Of a stretch of DNA of 27,351 nucleotides, positions 1-8,527 are shown in pieces (position 1 is the stretch's first letter; every line of letters begins with the position of its first letter). The stretch is taken from positions 1-27,351 of the IMG/VR virus record IMGVR_UViG_3300030118_004968; one strand, given 5' to 3'. The position numbers and the translations under genes are program-made. Source of the stretch: a virus. The notes under the pieces were generated by a model. It saw only the letters and a program-made list of their open reading frames with translations. It had not been told where the DNA came from and searched no databases.

Positions 1-3000
1 CTCCAAACAATCCACCCCCTCCAAACATTAATCCAGACACAATAGCTAACCCAAGAGATCTTAATAATCCACCACTTGAGCTACGTTGAGCAGCGGCTTG
101 TTCTCTTTTTTGTTTATCAAATTGTAACTTTTGAACAAATAATCCAAAAGCTTCAGACTTGGCTTCTTGAGTTCTCCTGAATGCTGGACTCATAGATCTG
201 CCTAGATTAGTCATCATTAAACTCTCTGGAGCTAAAGCAACAGCTGCCATACCACCCCCACCAACTAATTTATCAAAAGATGGAGATGTGCCGCTTTGAG
301 TTGCAAAACTTAGCAGATTAGATTTGCCAGATATTGTGCCTTGTCCATAACTTCCTGGTATAAACATTCCTCCATTAGCAAATCTTGGGACAGCACCTTG
401 GTTTAGAGCATTCATAAATCCAGCTCCGTATTTGTTAACAGAACTTTTCCGCATGACAAACTCTCCACCAGTTAGTAAAGCTGGAACATCATCTCTAGTT
501 CCAGAACCTCCTGATATCATTCCACCGCTATTAGCTCCAATCAAACCTCCAATAAACTTCATGATACCACTGCCTCCACCGCCGCCACCTAAACCTCCAA
601 ATAAACCTCCACCGCCCACGATGCTGTCAACACCCTGCTGCATGTAAGATCTAGCCATCATTCTAAAGAAATCTGAGGCAGCAGATCTTAAAACATCTCC
701 TAAACTTTTGCCTTGAATAACAGCGTCGAGTAAACCATCGATTATTGTATCAGAAAAATTTTCAGCGCCATCAATTAAAGTGTCTCTAATTAATTTTGCT
801 TGATTAATTTCTAAAAGATCCGCTTCAGTTTTAGCTCTTGTTATTTTATTCAAAAAGTTTACTTGATCAGCGGCTCTTATTCTATCAAACGCTCCAGCAG
901 CTGTTGCTGCTTCTAATTGAGGCTCACCACTCCTTAATTTTTCAGCCGCTGAAATTCTTGCTTTAAGTAAAGCATTACCTGTAGATAGCTCATCATTTAA
1001 TTTTGTATTTGCATTTTTTGAAGCTAAATCTATTTCAAGCCCTTTCTGTTGTTTTTGTATTTTATCAGCTATGACAGTTAATTGGTTCTTTTGAAGATCA
1101 CTCAAGTTAGCGGTAGTAATAAAACTCTGCATAGCCGCCTGTTTACCTTCCATTGTCGCAATGTCAGCAAACTTAATTCCCATTAAATTGTCAACGGCTC
1201 TTCTAAAAGGAGAATTTGGATCATCTAATGTAGTGGTATCTATATCTTCAGTTTTTGTTATGACATCTGCAATTCCATCTATAAAATTACTAACAGCCTT
1301 TTCTTCGAAATTAAATCTATTTAAAGCTGTGGTAGCACCTGCTCTTTGACCTGGAAATAATAAACCAGCCCCACCTCTGGCTGCCAACATTTCTTCTGGA
1401 GAAATTGTGCCAGCTTGTTGTATAAGCCTATTTTGTGCAGTTCTTGACAAGAAACCTTTCGCTATTTCTATTGGCGATCTATCGATATCTCCTGCTGCGC
1501 CCGCATTAGTTTTTAAGCTTTCTAAAAACCCACCACTAAATCTTTGAATAGCTCTTGTAGGATCAAGCCCTATTTTGTCAGCTTTCAAAAGCACTGGGTC
1601 AATTTCTTTAAAAGGGTTGAATATATCTGCTCTTCTTGGACCTCTTAATTTTCCTCTACCCTCAGTATCACCAAACTGCTCCATCAATAACCTTTTTTGT
1701 TGGTCTGTTAAATCTTTTAAAGATTCAAAAAATGCAGAGGCTTTGCCCATCATTTTACCAGTGCCGTCAGATATCTCAGCAAGATTGTCTTTAGTAAACC
1801 TCGCAAAATCTTGTTGAAACTCACCACCAAATTCAGCATCGACAATTGTTTCTGAAAATTTACTTATATTGTCTGAAAATAATTTAATGATAGCCTGTTC
1901 ATTAAATCCTTGCGCTCTTAAATTTACAAATTGCTGTCGCGCCGTTCCTTCATCTAACGCCCCAAGACTAACGCTCGCTCCTGGATTTTGTTTACGCAGT
2001 TCTTCAATAAGTCTTTTTGGAAAATCTTCAGCCTCTTTAGTTAAACCAAGTTTTTGTACTTCAGATAAATCTTCTAATGTAAAAGCGGCCTTCTTTGCAG
2101 CATCAGTTAATTTAGCCATAGCTAAAGCATTAGCATCTGTTTTCCCAGTCGCATCATCTATTACTCCTTTAAAAAATTGAAACGCTCCAACACCAGCTCC
2201 AACTGCTATACCTAAAATACCTAATCCTTTAGTTGCTTTACCTAGACCTCTAACAAATTTACTTTCAGCGCCAGAAAAACTATCTCCAAATTGAGTCAAA
2301 GCGCTTCCTGCCAAAGCTCCAGTGGTTGCCGTAGATAAACCAGTTGACAAACGATTCACAAATCTACCAATACCACTTTCAGCATCTGAAGTTGCGCCTA
2401 CTAAAAGACTCATCCCCATTTGAACTGCAAAAATAGTGCCGAGCATATCGCGGTTAGCTTTTGCGACTTCTTTAGCGCTATCCTCTAAAGGTTTAAATTT
2501 GTCTGGAGTTGCAAAATTAGGAATAGCCCCAGTAGGCTCATCTCTAGTATTAGTAACAGCAAGACCCATTGGGTTTCTTGAGTTTCTTAGTGAGCCTTTT
2601 TGATTTATTCTTATCTGGTTTATAGGAAGACCAGCGGCAGCTTCTCTGCCTATCGCATTTTCTAAATCACTTGCGTAATTAGGTATATAACCACTAGCCG
2701 ATCTCATGCCACCATGTTTAATAGCCTGACGAGCAAATGTTCCTTTTGCTGCAAAGCTTGACTTGTAATCTCCAACACCGTATCTAGCAAATGGTCCAGT
2801 AAATATAGTGTCAAAAGCTGGTCTATTTTTAGGGCTAAATCTAATATCTAAAGTGCCTCTGCCCTCACCTTTTACCCCTCCTATGACTGCATTAGTAATA
2901 GATTCAAATAAAGCTCCTTTTAAAGCTTCTAATGCTCCAGGTCCACCCTCATCTCGTATTAAATTTTCTATATTCGCTGAAGTTATAGGTGGTGGCGGGT

Positions 3001-5356
3001 TTGTTTTTATATCAGGATGAACTCTTGAAACAACCCTATTAGCTGCCGCCGCTAACTCGCTATCCAGCTGATTCTCTAGGTCAGTAAATTTGCTATACTT
3101 ACCCATTTTCTTTTTATCTGCACCTATAGAAAATTGTGTGCCTTTAAAAATATTAAAACCCATGAAGGGATCTTTAAATGTATGAGTAAAAGGTTTTGGA
3201 ATGCCGCTGCCTCTCATAGTTAAAAGGGCAATGCCCTTTTTATCAGCATCAAATACTTTTCCACCAGATTTCATTGCTATTAGCTTATCTCTAGCAGCTA
3301 TAATATCCTTATCTGGTCCTTTGTAATTTAAAGTATCTCTAACTTTATCAGTTTTAGGGTCATTACCTTTAAAGAAAACGCTACGCTTTACTTCCCTATT
3401 ATTAATATCTGTGAAGTCTCTCGAACTTAAAAATTGACCCTTAATAGCAAAGTTAGGAATATATCCTCCAGCTGCTCCGACTGGCCTAGCCCCAGGAGGC
3501 AGACCCATAGAGGCAGCCATGTTCTGATTAAATATAGCAGAACCCCCACCAAAATTAGGAACAATAAATTCACTTGTATTGGCAACCATTGTGCCACGCT
3601 GACCGCCACCAAAATTAAAATTAGGTATGGCTACAGGTCTAGCTGAACGAGGAGCGCCGCCAACACCGCGATTTATATCGGCTTGCTCTGATCCGAATGC
3701 TGATCCTCCTGCAAAATTAGGAATGTAACCTCCAGCACCCCTTCCGCGTCTTGTGCCAGCCATAACTCCAGGTGTTACACGGCTAGCTATAGTCTGCATT
3801 CTTTGCATTACAGCTAACTGTTCGTTAAGAGCTGTAGTAAAGAATTTAGTTTGAGCCGCCTTTTTTTGCTCTGTTGAAAGCTGTGAGTTTTCTATAGCTA
3901 AAATCTGTTTTTGTATTCCAGAATTATTTAGTAAAGTTGCGGCTATCTGACCTTGCAAAGTTGCTTGTTCTTTTGCAGCTCTATTTAAACCAAAGAAAGT
4001 CTTTAAAGAGCCAGTTCCAAACTTAACAAGATCAAGAGTTAGTTTTCCAATGACAGCGGCAAAAATAGCTAATCCAGGTCCAGATATTACATTACCTATA
4101 CCTTTTACTAAACCTTTAGCTATATCACTTCCAGTTTCTTCATCTAGTAATCCTCTTAAATTTTCAACTAAGGTATTAAAAAATCCTAAAACATTTTGTA
4201 AACCCTCAGTAACTCCTATTTTACCTAAAGTTTCAAAAAGCTGCTCTACGTTTACTCTAGCTTCATTTATAGCAGCTGATAAAGTTTCATTTAAAGCTGC
4301 GTTACGCTCGTAAGCGGCTGTTGTCGCGTTGGCCGAGATCTGTGTTATTTTTATAGCTTTTGATGTTTCATCATTGTAGTCCTCTAAAAGAGATATAAAT
4401 GGAGCGACTTGGAATTTACCAACTAAGTTCTCAGCTATCTGTAGTCTTCTTGCGTCAGGAAAATTTTCTAAAACCCCCGCTAAATTTTGTATAATTTGAG
4501 TTGCAGATAATATGTCGCCAGAGGCGTTAGTTACTTGGACACCAAGCTCCTGCATTGTTTTTAACTTTTCAAGACTTTGTATTCTTGTAAAAATTGTTTT
4601 GAATGAGTTACCTATAACTGATCCACCCCTAGAGGTTTTTTCTTGAACCGCACTAACAATACCAACAAGTTCATCAAACGATACCCCTGCCTGTCCAGCA
4701 ACAGCACCAGCTCTTTTAAAAGCTTCAGCTAAGTCTCTCTCTGATACCGCTGCACTTTTAGCAGCCTCTGAAAATTTATTAACTACCTCGGTACTTGTAA
4801 TCCCTGCACTTTTAAAACCATTTATTGCTGAAGTAAGTCCAGCCACGGCATCCGCAGAACTCTGCCCAGACAGTCTACTTAAAATCAAAGAATCATTTAG
4901 TCGTTTAAGAACTTCTTCAGCTGCTAAACCTTGACGACTTAATTCTAATGCAGCGGTAGCAACAGTTTCAAAAGACTGCTCAGTGTTTCTAGCGACATCA
5001 AAAATCTCTTTTTTAAATTTACTTAGCTCTCCAGTTGATGCGCCCAAGATAGCATTTATGCTAGCCATCTGCTTTTCAACTTGAATTGTTGTTACAACCA
5101 AGTCTTTGAAGCTATTTGTGACACTTCTTAAAACTCCAACAGAAGCGCCGAAAGCCAAGACACGAGCGTTAGCAGCTTCCATTGACTTGGTAAATTCATC
5201 AGCTTTACCTGTGATTCTACCTAGCGGCTGAGATAATGCCTCTACGCTTCTAGCGCTTGTGCCTATATTAATTTTAAGATTTCTTCCCGCTTTCTTTGCG
5301 GCAATTTCTGCGCTTTTTTCTAATCCTACAAATTCTGCTGGTATTTTTGCTGCCAT
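1..5356 (-). CDS. Tail tape measure protein (TP901-like), partial, with embedded nuclease-like insert
   Basis: The frame is open from the ATG at 5354-5356 to the left edge, giving at least 1785 residues with no stop, so the C-terminus lies outside the window. The N-terminal ~350 residues read as the conserved TP901-type tape measure core: an Ala/Ser-rich helical region with motifs such as ARNTEQSFETVATAA and GQAGVSFDELVGIVSAVQEKT. Hydrophobic helices follow (around residues 450 and 1050), and a Gly-rich tail contains GGEFVMRKSSVNKYG. Tape measure proteins set tail length and exit through the tube at DNA ejection. Six IPNF[A/Y/G/N]-type motifs lie at about 2511-2532, 2673-2692, 3447-3466, 3548-3565, 3607-3636 and 3711-3733. 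Between two of them is a PD-(D/E)XK-like signature (E818, D837, DYK 863-865). An AAAGG stretch 11 nt before the ATG is a possible ribosome site. It follows the two chaperone-like genes, the usual order. The family call is firm; the insert's function is inferred. Confidence 0.93.
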   Translation of the reverse strand, partial: MAAKIPAEFVGLEKSAEIAAKKAGRNLKINIGTSARSVEALSQPLGRITGKADEFTKSMEAANARVLAFGASVGVLRSVTNSFKDLVVTTIQVEKQMASINAILGASTGELSKFKKEIFDVARNTEQSFETVATAALELSRQGLAAEEVLKRLNDSLILSRLSGQSSADAVAGLTSAINGFKSAGITSTEVVNKFSEAAKSAAVSERDLAEAFKRAGAVAGQAGVSFDELVGIVSAVQEKTSRGGSVIGNSFKTIFTRIQSLEKLKTMQELGVQVTNASGDILSATQIIQNLAGVLENFPDARRLQIAENLVGKFQVAPFISLLEDYNDETSKAIKITQISANATTAAYERNAALNETLSAAINEARVNVEQLFETLGKIGVTEGLQNVLGFFNTLVENLRGLLDEETGSDIAKGLVKGIGNVISGPGLAIFAAVIGKLTLDLVKFGTGSLKTFFGLNRAAKEQATLQGQIAATLLNNSGIQKQILAIENSQLSTEQKKAAQTKFFTTALNEQLAVMQRMQTIASRVTPGVMAGTRRGRGAGGYIPNFAGGSAFGSEQADINRGVGGAPRSARPVAIPNFNFGGGQRGTMVANTSEFIVPNFGGGSAIFNQNMAASMGLPPGARPVGAAGGYIPNFAIKGQFLSSRDFTDINNREVKRSVFFKGNDPKTDKVRDTLNYKGPDKDIIAARDKLIAMKSGGKVFDADKKGIALLTMRGSGIPKPFTHTFKDPFMGFNIFKGTQFSIGADKKKMGKYSKFTDLENQLDSELAAAANRVVSRVHPDIKTNPPPPITSANIENLIRDEGGPGALEALKGALFESITNAVIGGVKGEGRGTLDIRFSPKNRPAFDTIFTGPFARYGVGDYKSSFAAKGTFARQAIKHGGMRSASGYIPNYASDLENAIGREAAAGLPINQIRINQKGSLRNSRNPMGLAVTNTRDEPTGAIPNFATPDKFKPLEDSAKEVAKANRDMLGTIFAVQMGMSLLVGATSDAESGIGRFVNRLSTGLSTATTGALAGSALTQFGDSFSGAESKFVRGLGKATKGLGILGIAVGAGVGAFQFFKGVIDDATGKTDANALAMAKLTDAAKKAAFTLEDLSEVQKLGLTKEAEDFPKRLIEELRKQNPGASVSLGALDEGTARQQFVNLRAQGFNEQAIIKLFSDNISKFSETIVDAEFGGEFQQDFARFTKDNLAEISDGTGKMMGKASAFFESLKDLTDQQKRLLMEQFGDTEGRGKLRGPRRADIFNPFKEIDPVLLKADKIGLDPTRAIQRFSGGFLESLKTNAGAAGDIDRSPIEIAKGFLSRTAQNRLIQQAGTISPEEMLAARGGAGLLFPGQRAGATTALNRFNFEEKAVSNFIDGIADVITKTEDIDTTTLDDPNSPFRRAVDNLMGIKFADIATMEGKQAAMQSFITTANLSDLQKNQLTVIADKIQKQQKGLEIDLASKNANTKLNDELSTGNALLKARISAAEKLRSGEPQLEAATAAGAFDRIRAADQVNFLNKITRAKTEADLLEINQAKLIRDTLIDGAENFSDTIIDGLLDAVIQGKSLGDVLRSAASDFFRMMARSYMQQGVDSIVGGGGLFGGLGGGGGGSGIMKFIGGLIGANSGGMISGGSGTRDDVPALLTGGEFVMRKSSVNKYGAGFMNALNQGAVPRFANGGMFIPGSYGQGTISGKSNLLSFATQSGTSPSFDKLVGGGGMAAVALAPESLMMTNLGRSMSPAFRRTQEAKSEAFGLFVQKLQFDKQKREQAAAQRSSSGGLLRSLGLAIVSGLMFGGGGLFG

Positions 5357-5380
5357 ATGTCCGTAAACCTTTATGTTTAA

Positions 5381-5398
5381 TTACACAAAGATTTACAC
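5381..5398 (-). promoter_or_regulatory. Two tandem GTGTAA motifs before the tape measure gene
   Basis: On the minus strand GTGTAA occurs at 5398-5393, where it includes the stop codon of the upstream gene, and again at 5386-5381, 24 nt before the tape measure ATG. The same hexamer lies just upstream of several other gene starts, so it is a candidate late promoter element. Here the leader is long enough to hold a ribosome site. Confidence 0.35.
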
Positions 5399-6376
5399 AT
5401 CATGTCCAGCTAATCGCATCATTTGTTGCATATCTAATGTACCACCATGTTTTTTTAACTCGTCTGACATTGAAATAGTTTTAGCATTTCCTTCAAGAGC
5501 TTCCATATCTTCTTTAGTCGCTCCAAATACAGCTGACGAATCAGCTTCATGATTTATTCCCCCTGAATTTTTGTTTTTGTTCATCTGAGCATCACTAAAA
5601 GATAAAAGTTTTTCAGGATCATCTTTTATATTTTCTGGTATGTCTGGCACATTTTGAAAAATATTGAAAAACATTCTTCCATAAACCGCTACTTTGAGTT
5701 GATATATAGTAAGATTAATAACAGGCTTGCCATAGAACTGAGCTATATTTTCACATGATGATAAATACATACTAAAGAAAGGTCTTAAAACAGCCTGTTG
5801 AATTACTGAATCAGAAAACTTCTCTCCAACATCTTGTTGTATCTTGGCTATATCCGCGACCTCCCAAGTTTCTAACTCAGCAAATTGATCATCTGAGTAT
5901 AAATAGTTTTTTAAATTAGAATCAGAAAACAATAAACATCTCAATAACTCATCGCCGCTTCTTACTTGTGCATAATCTTCGGCGGTTTTACCAATAACTT
6001 CTTTTCTTTTTATTACAAGATTTGTAAGTTCAAGCCTTCTTTTTTTTAAATCTTTTTGTATAGCCTCTTTTTGAGATGGTAAAAAAATAGCTTTTACAGT
6101 TGATTTTAAATTTTCTACTTCTTTTTCTAAAGAGGCTATCTTAGCATCATCATCAGCAGTCCATACCTCATCTTTTGTGACAGCTGCTATTCTATCAGCT
6201 TCTGTTTCTAAGCCTCTATCTAATGCTAGCTTTTTATATTTTTCATAATATTTATGAAGATATCTTTGATCACGGATACTTATGTGTTTTAGATATGTAT
6301 CTTGATTATCTATTTTACATTCAGTATACCCATCAAAAGCCTCGCCTATTAAAGAGATGTAGAATTCCTCATTCAA
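5393..6376 (-). CDS. Probable tail assembly chaperone-like protein (second of pair)
   Basis: A 327-residue soluble protein. Its N-terminal third is tyrosine/lysine-rich and helical (HKYYEKYKKLALDRGLE). A long coiled-coil segment lies at about residues 75-130, followed by a compact region containing EVADIAKIQQDVGEKF, and it ends in a charged tail. I recognise no enzymatic motif. Its place directly upstream of the tape measure gene, and its overlap with the preceding gene, match the two tail-assembly chaperone genes of long-tailed phages, which hold the tape measure protein during tail-tube polymerisation. The first in-frame start is TTG at 6376-6374, overlapping the TGA of the gene before it. 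AAAAAGG about 6-8 nt upstream is a plausible ribosome site, so translational coupling is likely. It is longer than typical lambda GT-type chaperones, and the role is inferred mainly from position. Confidence 0.55.
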   Translation of the reverse strand: MNEEFYISLIGEAFDGYTECKIDNQDTYLKHISIRDQRYLHKYYEKYKKLALDRGLETEADRIAAVTKDEVWTADDDAKIASLEKEVENLKSTVKAIFLPSQKEAIQKDLKKRRLELTNLVIKRKEVIGKTAEDYAQVRSGDELLRCLLFSDSNLKNYLYSDDQFAELETWEVADIAKIQQDVGEKFSDSVIQQAVLRPFFSMYLSSCENIAQFYGKPVINLTIYQLKVAVYGRMFFNIFQNVPDIPENIKDDPEKLLSFSDAQMNKNKNSGGINHEADSSAVFGATKEDMEALEGNAKTISMSDELKKHGGTLDMQQMMRLAGHDV

Positions 6377-7128
6377 AGTTCACCTTTTTCCATTTGCTCA
6401 ATTAAGTTATTAAACTCTTCAGGTTTTGAAGCCTGATTAAAGAACCAGAAAGCTAAAATTGTTGTAACTTTTTTTACTATTTCTTGATAAAACTCGTCAC
6501 TATTATCTTCTTTATCATAATAATCTTTTGTCTTTTCTTCAAAAGTATCCCCTTTAAAATAAGGAACAGGAGCCTCGTCTGACTCACCTTGTATGTGCGT
6601 TAACATTAAAGTATACCACAACAAAAGTTTGTTTTGAGCTTTTGTATCGGCAGTATGATCAAACAAAGAGTGCATATTAGATTCTAACTCCACAAGCTTT
6701 TTCTTTGATTCAGCTAGATCATCTTTAATCTTTTCTAATTTTTCTTTTTGGCTATCCGTCGGCTTATCAATAGAATCCATCCTGACGTACTCATTTTGCA
6801 AAGTTAACAGCTTCCTGTAAATTTCACCGTAGTCTCTACTTTCATCATCGGTATACATCCCACCAGTATCGCTATATTTTTTAAAAAGCATAGCTCTTGT
6901 AAGAATACCTTTTTTGACGCACTTACTCATTTCTACTGAATATTCCAATTCAGCCTCTTCAAGCTCTCTCCTTGAGGGTCTCTTTAATCTAATTGCATAA
7001 GGTATTTTTTCTTTTACCTTTTTGATTTTTTTAATGATGTCTCCAGTTTTTTTATCTTTTCTAGAGGTTTCTTTTTCTACTTCCTCCTCTCTTTCGAGGG
7101 GAAATGAATATAATTCTTTAAATTCCAT
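6373..7128 (-). CDS. Probable tail assembly chaperone-like protein (first of pair)
   Basis: A 251-residue, highly charged, mostly helical protein. The N-terminal Lys/Glu stretch leads to a conserved-looking segment, IPYAIRLKRPSRRELEEAELEY, at about residues 43-64. Its central part is a predicted coiled coil (residues ~125-150) and the C-terminus (LAFWFFNQASKPEEFNNLIEQ) is amphipathic. I associate the RLKRPSRRELEEAE segment with proteins encoded just before tape measure genes in marine phages, but from memory only. The start at 7128 has AAGGA about 12-16 nt upstream and a second purine run, AAAAAGG, immediately before the ATG. Its stop overlaps the TTG start of the next gene, so the two are probably translationally coupled and cotranscribed with the tape measure. 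Function is assigned by position and should be read as likely tail-assembly chaperone, not proven. Confidence 0.55.
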   Translation of the reverse strand: MEFKELYSFPLEREEEVEKETSRKDKKTGDIIKKIKKVKEKIPYAIRLKRPSRRELEEAELEYSVEMSKCVKKGILTRAMLFKKYSDTGGMYTDDESRDYGEIYRKLLTLQNEYVRMDSIDKPTDSQKEKLEKIKDDLAESKKKLVELESNMHSLFDHTADTKAQNKLLLWYTLMLTHIQGESDEAPVPYFKGDTFEEKTKDYYDKEDNSDEFYQEIVKKVTTILAFWFFNQASKPEEFNNLIEQMEKGEL

Positions 7129-7139
7129 GGCCTTTTTCC

Positions 7140-7427
7140 TTATTTAAATATAAAAGTAACAGTATAATTATCTAGCTTTGAGTCTAAATTTCTAATCGAT
7201 TCGTTGCCAAAATCTAAAATTCTTTTTCTAATCCAACAAACTTTGTCATCTGTAAAATGATCTGCGGCCCTCAAAACTGGATGGTATTCTTCAGGTATTT
7301 CGTTGTATAGTTTTTCATAGTGGAAATCATGATCCTTTTTCATGTCTTCAACCATTATTAACATTAACTTAAATAATGATGATATTTCAGATGAAGAATC
7401 TTTAGATAACTTTTTTTTAGCGTTCAT
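7140..7427 (-). CDS. Small protein of unknown function
   Basis: A 95-residue protein I do not recognise. It has a basic N-terminus (MNAKKKLSKD), a helical, Met-rich stretch at about residues 15-40 and a His/Asp/Glu-rich middle (KKDHDFHYEKLYNEIPEEYHP). It ends in a short beta-like tail (NYTVTFIFK). No signal peptide or clear membrane helix is seen. It is the first gene of the leftmost minus-strand unit: 45 nt separate its ATG from the divergent plus-strand neck gene, and 11 nt separate its stop from the first chaperone-like gene. That makes it a likely member of the tail operon, possibly a small tail-assembly factor. A -10-like TAGTAT lies 6 nt before the ATG, so this mRNA may be leaderless or nearly so. 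Confidence 0.65.
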   Translation of the reverse strand: MNAKKKLSKDSSSEISSLFKLMLIMVEDMKKDHDFHYEKLYNEIPEEYHPVLRAADHFTDDKVCWIRKRILDFGNESIRNLDSKLDNYTVTFIFK

Positions 7428-7472
7428 GGCAGAATACTATCTTATTATATAAATAAAAGTGTAAAAATCTAC
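7428..7472. promoter_or_regulatory. Divergent promoter gap between the tail operon and the inverted neck block
   Basis: These 45 nt separate two divergent start codons and must hold signals for both. On the plus strand GTGTAA at 7459-7464 lies 8 nt before the ATG at 7473, and a TATAAATA octamer, identical to the T4 late-promoter consensus, sits at 7448-7455. On the minus strand TAGTAT lies 6 nt before the ATG at 7427. There is no Shine-Dalgarno sequence on the plus side. Confidence 0.55.
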
Positions 7473-7943
7473 ATGGCTGGGTTTTTATCTGAGAATCAAA
7501 TAAATAAAATTAATAGTTTGGCAGACACGCTTCACACGACATTTGCTCAAACTATCACGGTGTATAAAAATGCTAAAAAAACATTAATAGCATCAACCAC
7601 CTCTTGGAACTCTTTGTATAGAAGAACAAATACAGGATCTAATAGCTCTGTTGAATACTCTACTGTAACTGACACCTTTGACGCTAGAATTTACTATGTT
7701 GATTTAGAAAAAGAGTATTTAGCTGATGAGGCTGGGACTGGGCAAGTTGGAACACAAAATAAAGTCATCTTGCCCGATGGCAGTGTAAAAATGGTTGTAA
7801 AACAAGCTGCATACGATTTTATAAGAGAAGCTAGAAGAGTTGAGTTTGATGGTAGAAAGTTTGCGATAAAGAGTGACGGAGTGCCTAGAGGATTAACAAG
7901 CAATAGATTTTTTACTTTTTTGCTTACTCCGATTGATGAATAA
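7473..7943 (+). CDS. Probable neck / head-tail connector protein
   Basis: A 156-residue protein. The N-terminal half is helical and Thr/Ser-rich (INKINSLADTLHTTFAQTI). The C-terminal half is beta-rich, with a loop-rich centre (VGTQNKVILPDGSVKMVVK) and a basic end (REARRVEFDGRKFAIKSDG). I see no catalytic motif. It opens a four-gene plus-strand block ending in a tail-tube protein, and the order small protein, basic protein, beta-rich protein, tube protein fits a neck/tail-completion module. The start follows a GTGTAA motif by 8 nt with no ribosome site, so a leaderless or near-leaderless message is predicted. Only 2 nt separate its stop from the next start, implying coupling. The structural role is inferred from context. 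Confidence 0.5.
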   Translation: MAGFLSENQINKINSLADTLHTTFAQTITVYKNAKKTLIASTTSWNSLYRRTNTGSNSSVEYSTVTDTFDARIYYVDLEKEYLADEAGTGQVGTQNKVILPDGSVKMVVKQAAYDFIREARRVEFDGRKFAIKSDGVPRGLTSNRFFTFLLTPIDE

Positions 7944-7945
7944 TT

Positions 7946-8527
7946 ATGATTGATAGGGAAGTACAGAATGCTATAAAAAATCAAGTACCTAGAGTGGGTA
8001 AATCTATTTTAAAAAAGGAGATAAATACCAAATTTAAAAAGATTAAAAAAGAAATGATAACAGAGTTTTTAACTCTGCCTGTGACACAAGAGCTTCTAGG
8101 TGGTCCTGATGCCCCAAACATAAGTGGCACATTAAATGGATTTACAAGTTTATTTGCTTTTATTGGATTTGATGCTGGTGATCAGCCAATAGCCCCAATA
8201 TTAAATGCTCTAGAAAGAACTGAATTATTATATTTAAGAGAGCTAAAAGATGGCAAAAAAGTTGGAGGAGAATTCAATGTAACTTTGCCGACGGCGCAGC
8301 AAATATTCTCAATTACGCCGATGCCTTGGGCTACTGGCAGAAGTTGGGCGCAAGGCATAGAAACAGGAATCTCTGGACTAGGCTTTCTTTTAAGAAAAAA
8401 AGGTAAGGGTAGATCGGGCGCTGCACTACAAAGTCGTGTAAAAGTAAGAGGAGGTAGGTTTAAAAATACCGCTTATATATCATCATTTATAAAGAAATAT
8501 GAAAGAAGATTTCAAAATTTAAAATGA
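7946..8527 (+). CDS. Probable neck / tail-completion protein
   Basis: A 193-residue basic protein. A Lys-rich helical N-terminus (KNQVPRVGKSILKKEINTKFKK) leads to a region with LTLPVTQELLGGPDAPNISG. It then has a Gly-rich segment with paired tryptophans (ITPMPWATGRSWAQGIETG) and a strongly basic C-terminus (RKKGKGRSGAALQSRVKVRG). The basic ends would suit contact with DNA or with a negatively charged connector surface. It starts 2 nt after the preceding stop, and its TGA overlaps the next ATG in an ATGA junction, so the block is translated as a coupled series. I do not recognise a named family with certainty. Neck or tail-terminator protein is the best fit from position between the connector-like gene and the tube gene. 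Confidence 0.45.
   Translation: MIDREVQNAIKNQVPRVGKSILKKEINTKFKKIKKEMITEFLTLPVTQELLGGPDAPNISGTLNGFTSLFAFIGFDAGDQPIAPILNALERTELLYLRELKDGKKVGGEFNVTLPTAQQIFSITPMPWATGRSWAQGIETGISGLGFLLRKKGKGRSGAALQSRVKVRGGRFKNTAYISSFIKKYERRFQNLK

Noticed and set aside
432-5478. Plus-strand open frames of 60-103 codons opposite the tape measure gene
   Set aside because: They are antisense shadows of the long continuous minus-strand frame, with no start signals.
6370-6390. Programmed -1 frameshift joining the two chaperone-like genes, as in lambda G/GT
   Set aside because: The -1 frame has a TGA just before the TTG start of the second gene and no slippery heptamer fits, so re-initiation at TTG is more likely.
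7448-7455. TATAAATA, identical to the T4 late-promoter consensus, 17 nt before the neck gene
   Set aside because: I did not see it at other gene starts, and such an octamer is easy to get in AT-rich sequence. GTGTAA at 7459 is shared with other starts and so preferred, though the two could both matter.
7785-7790. Internal GTGTAA sites inside genes (for example at 7783-7788, 8436-8441 and 23208-23213)
   Set aside because: They are coding matches not followed by a gene start. They show that the hexamer alone is not sufficient evidence for a promoter.
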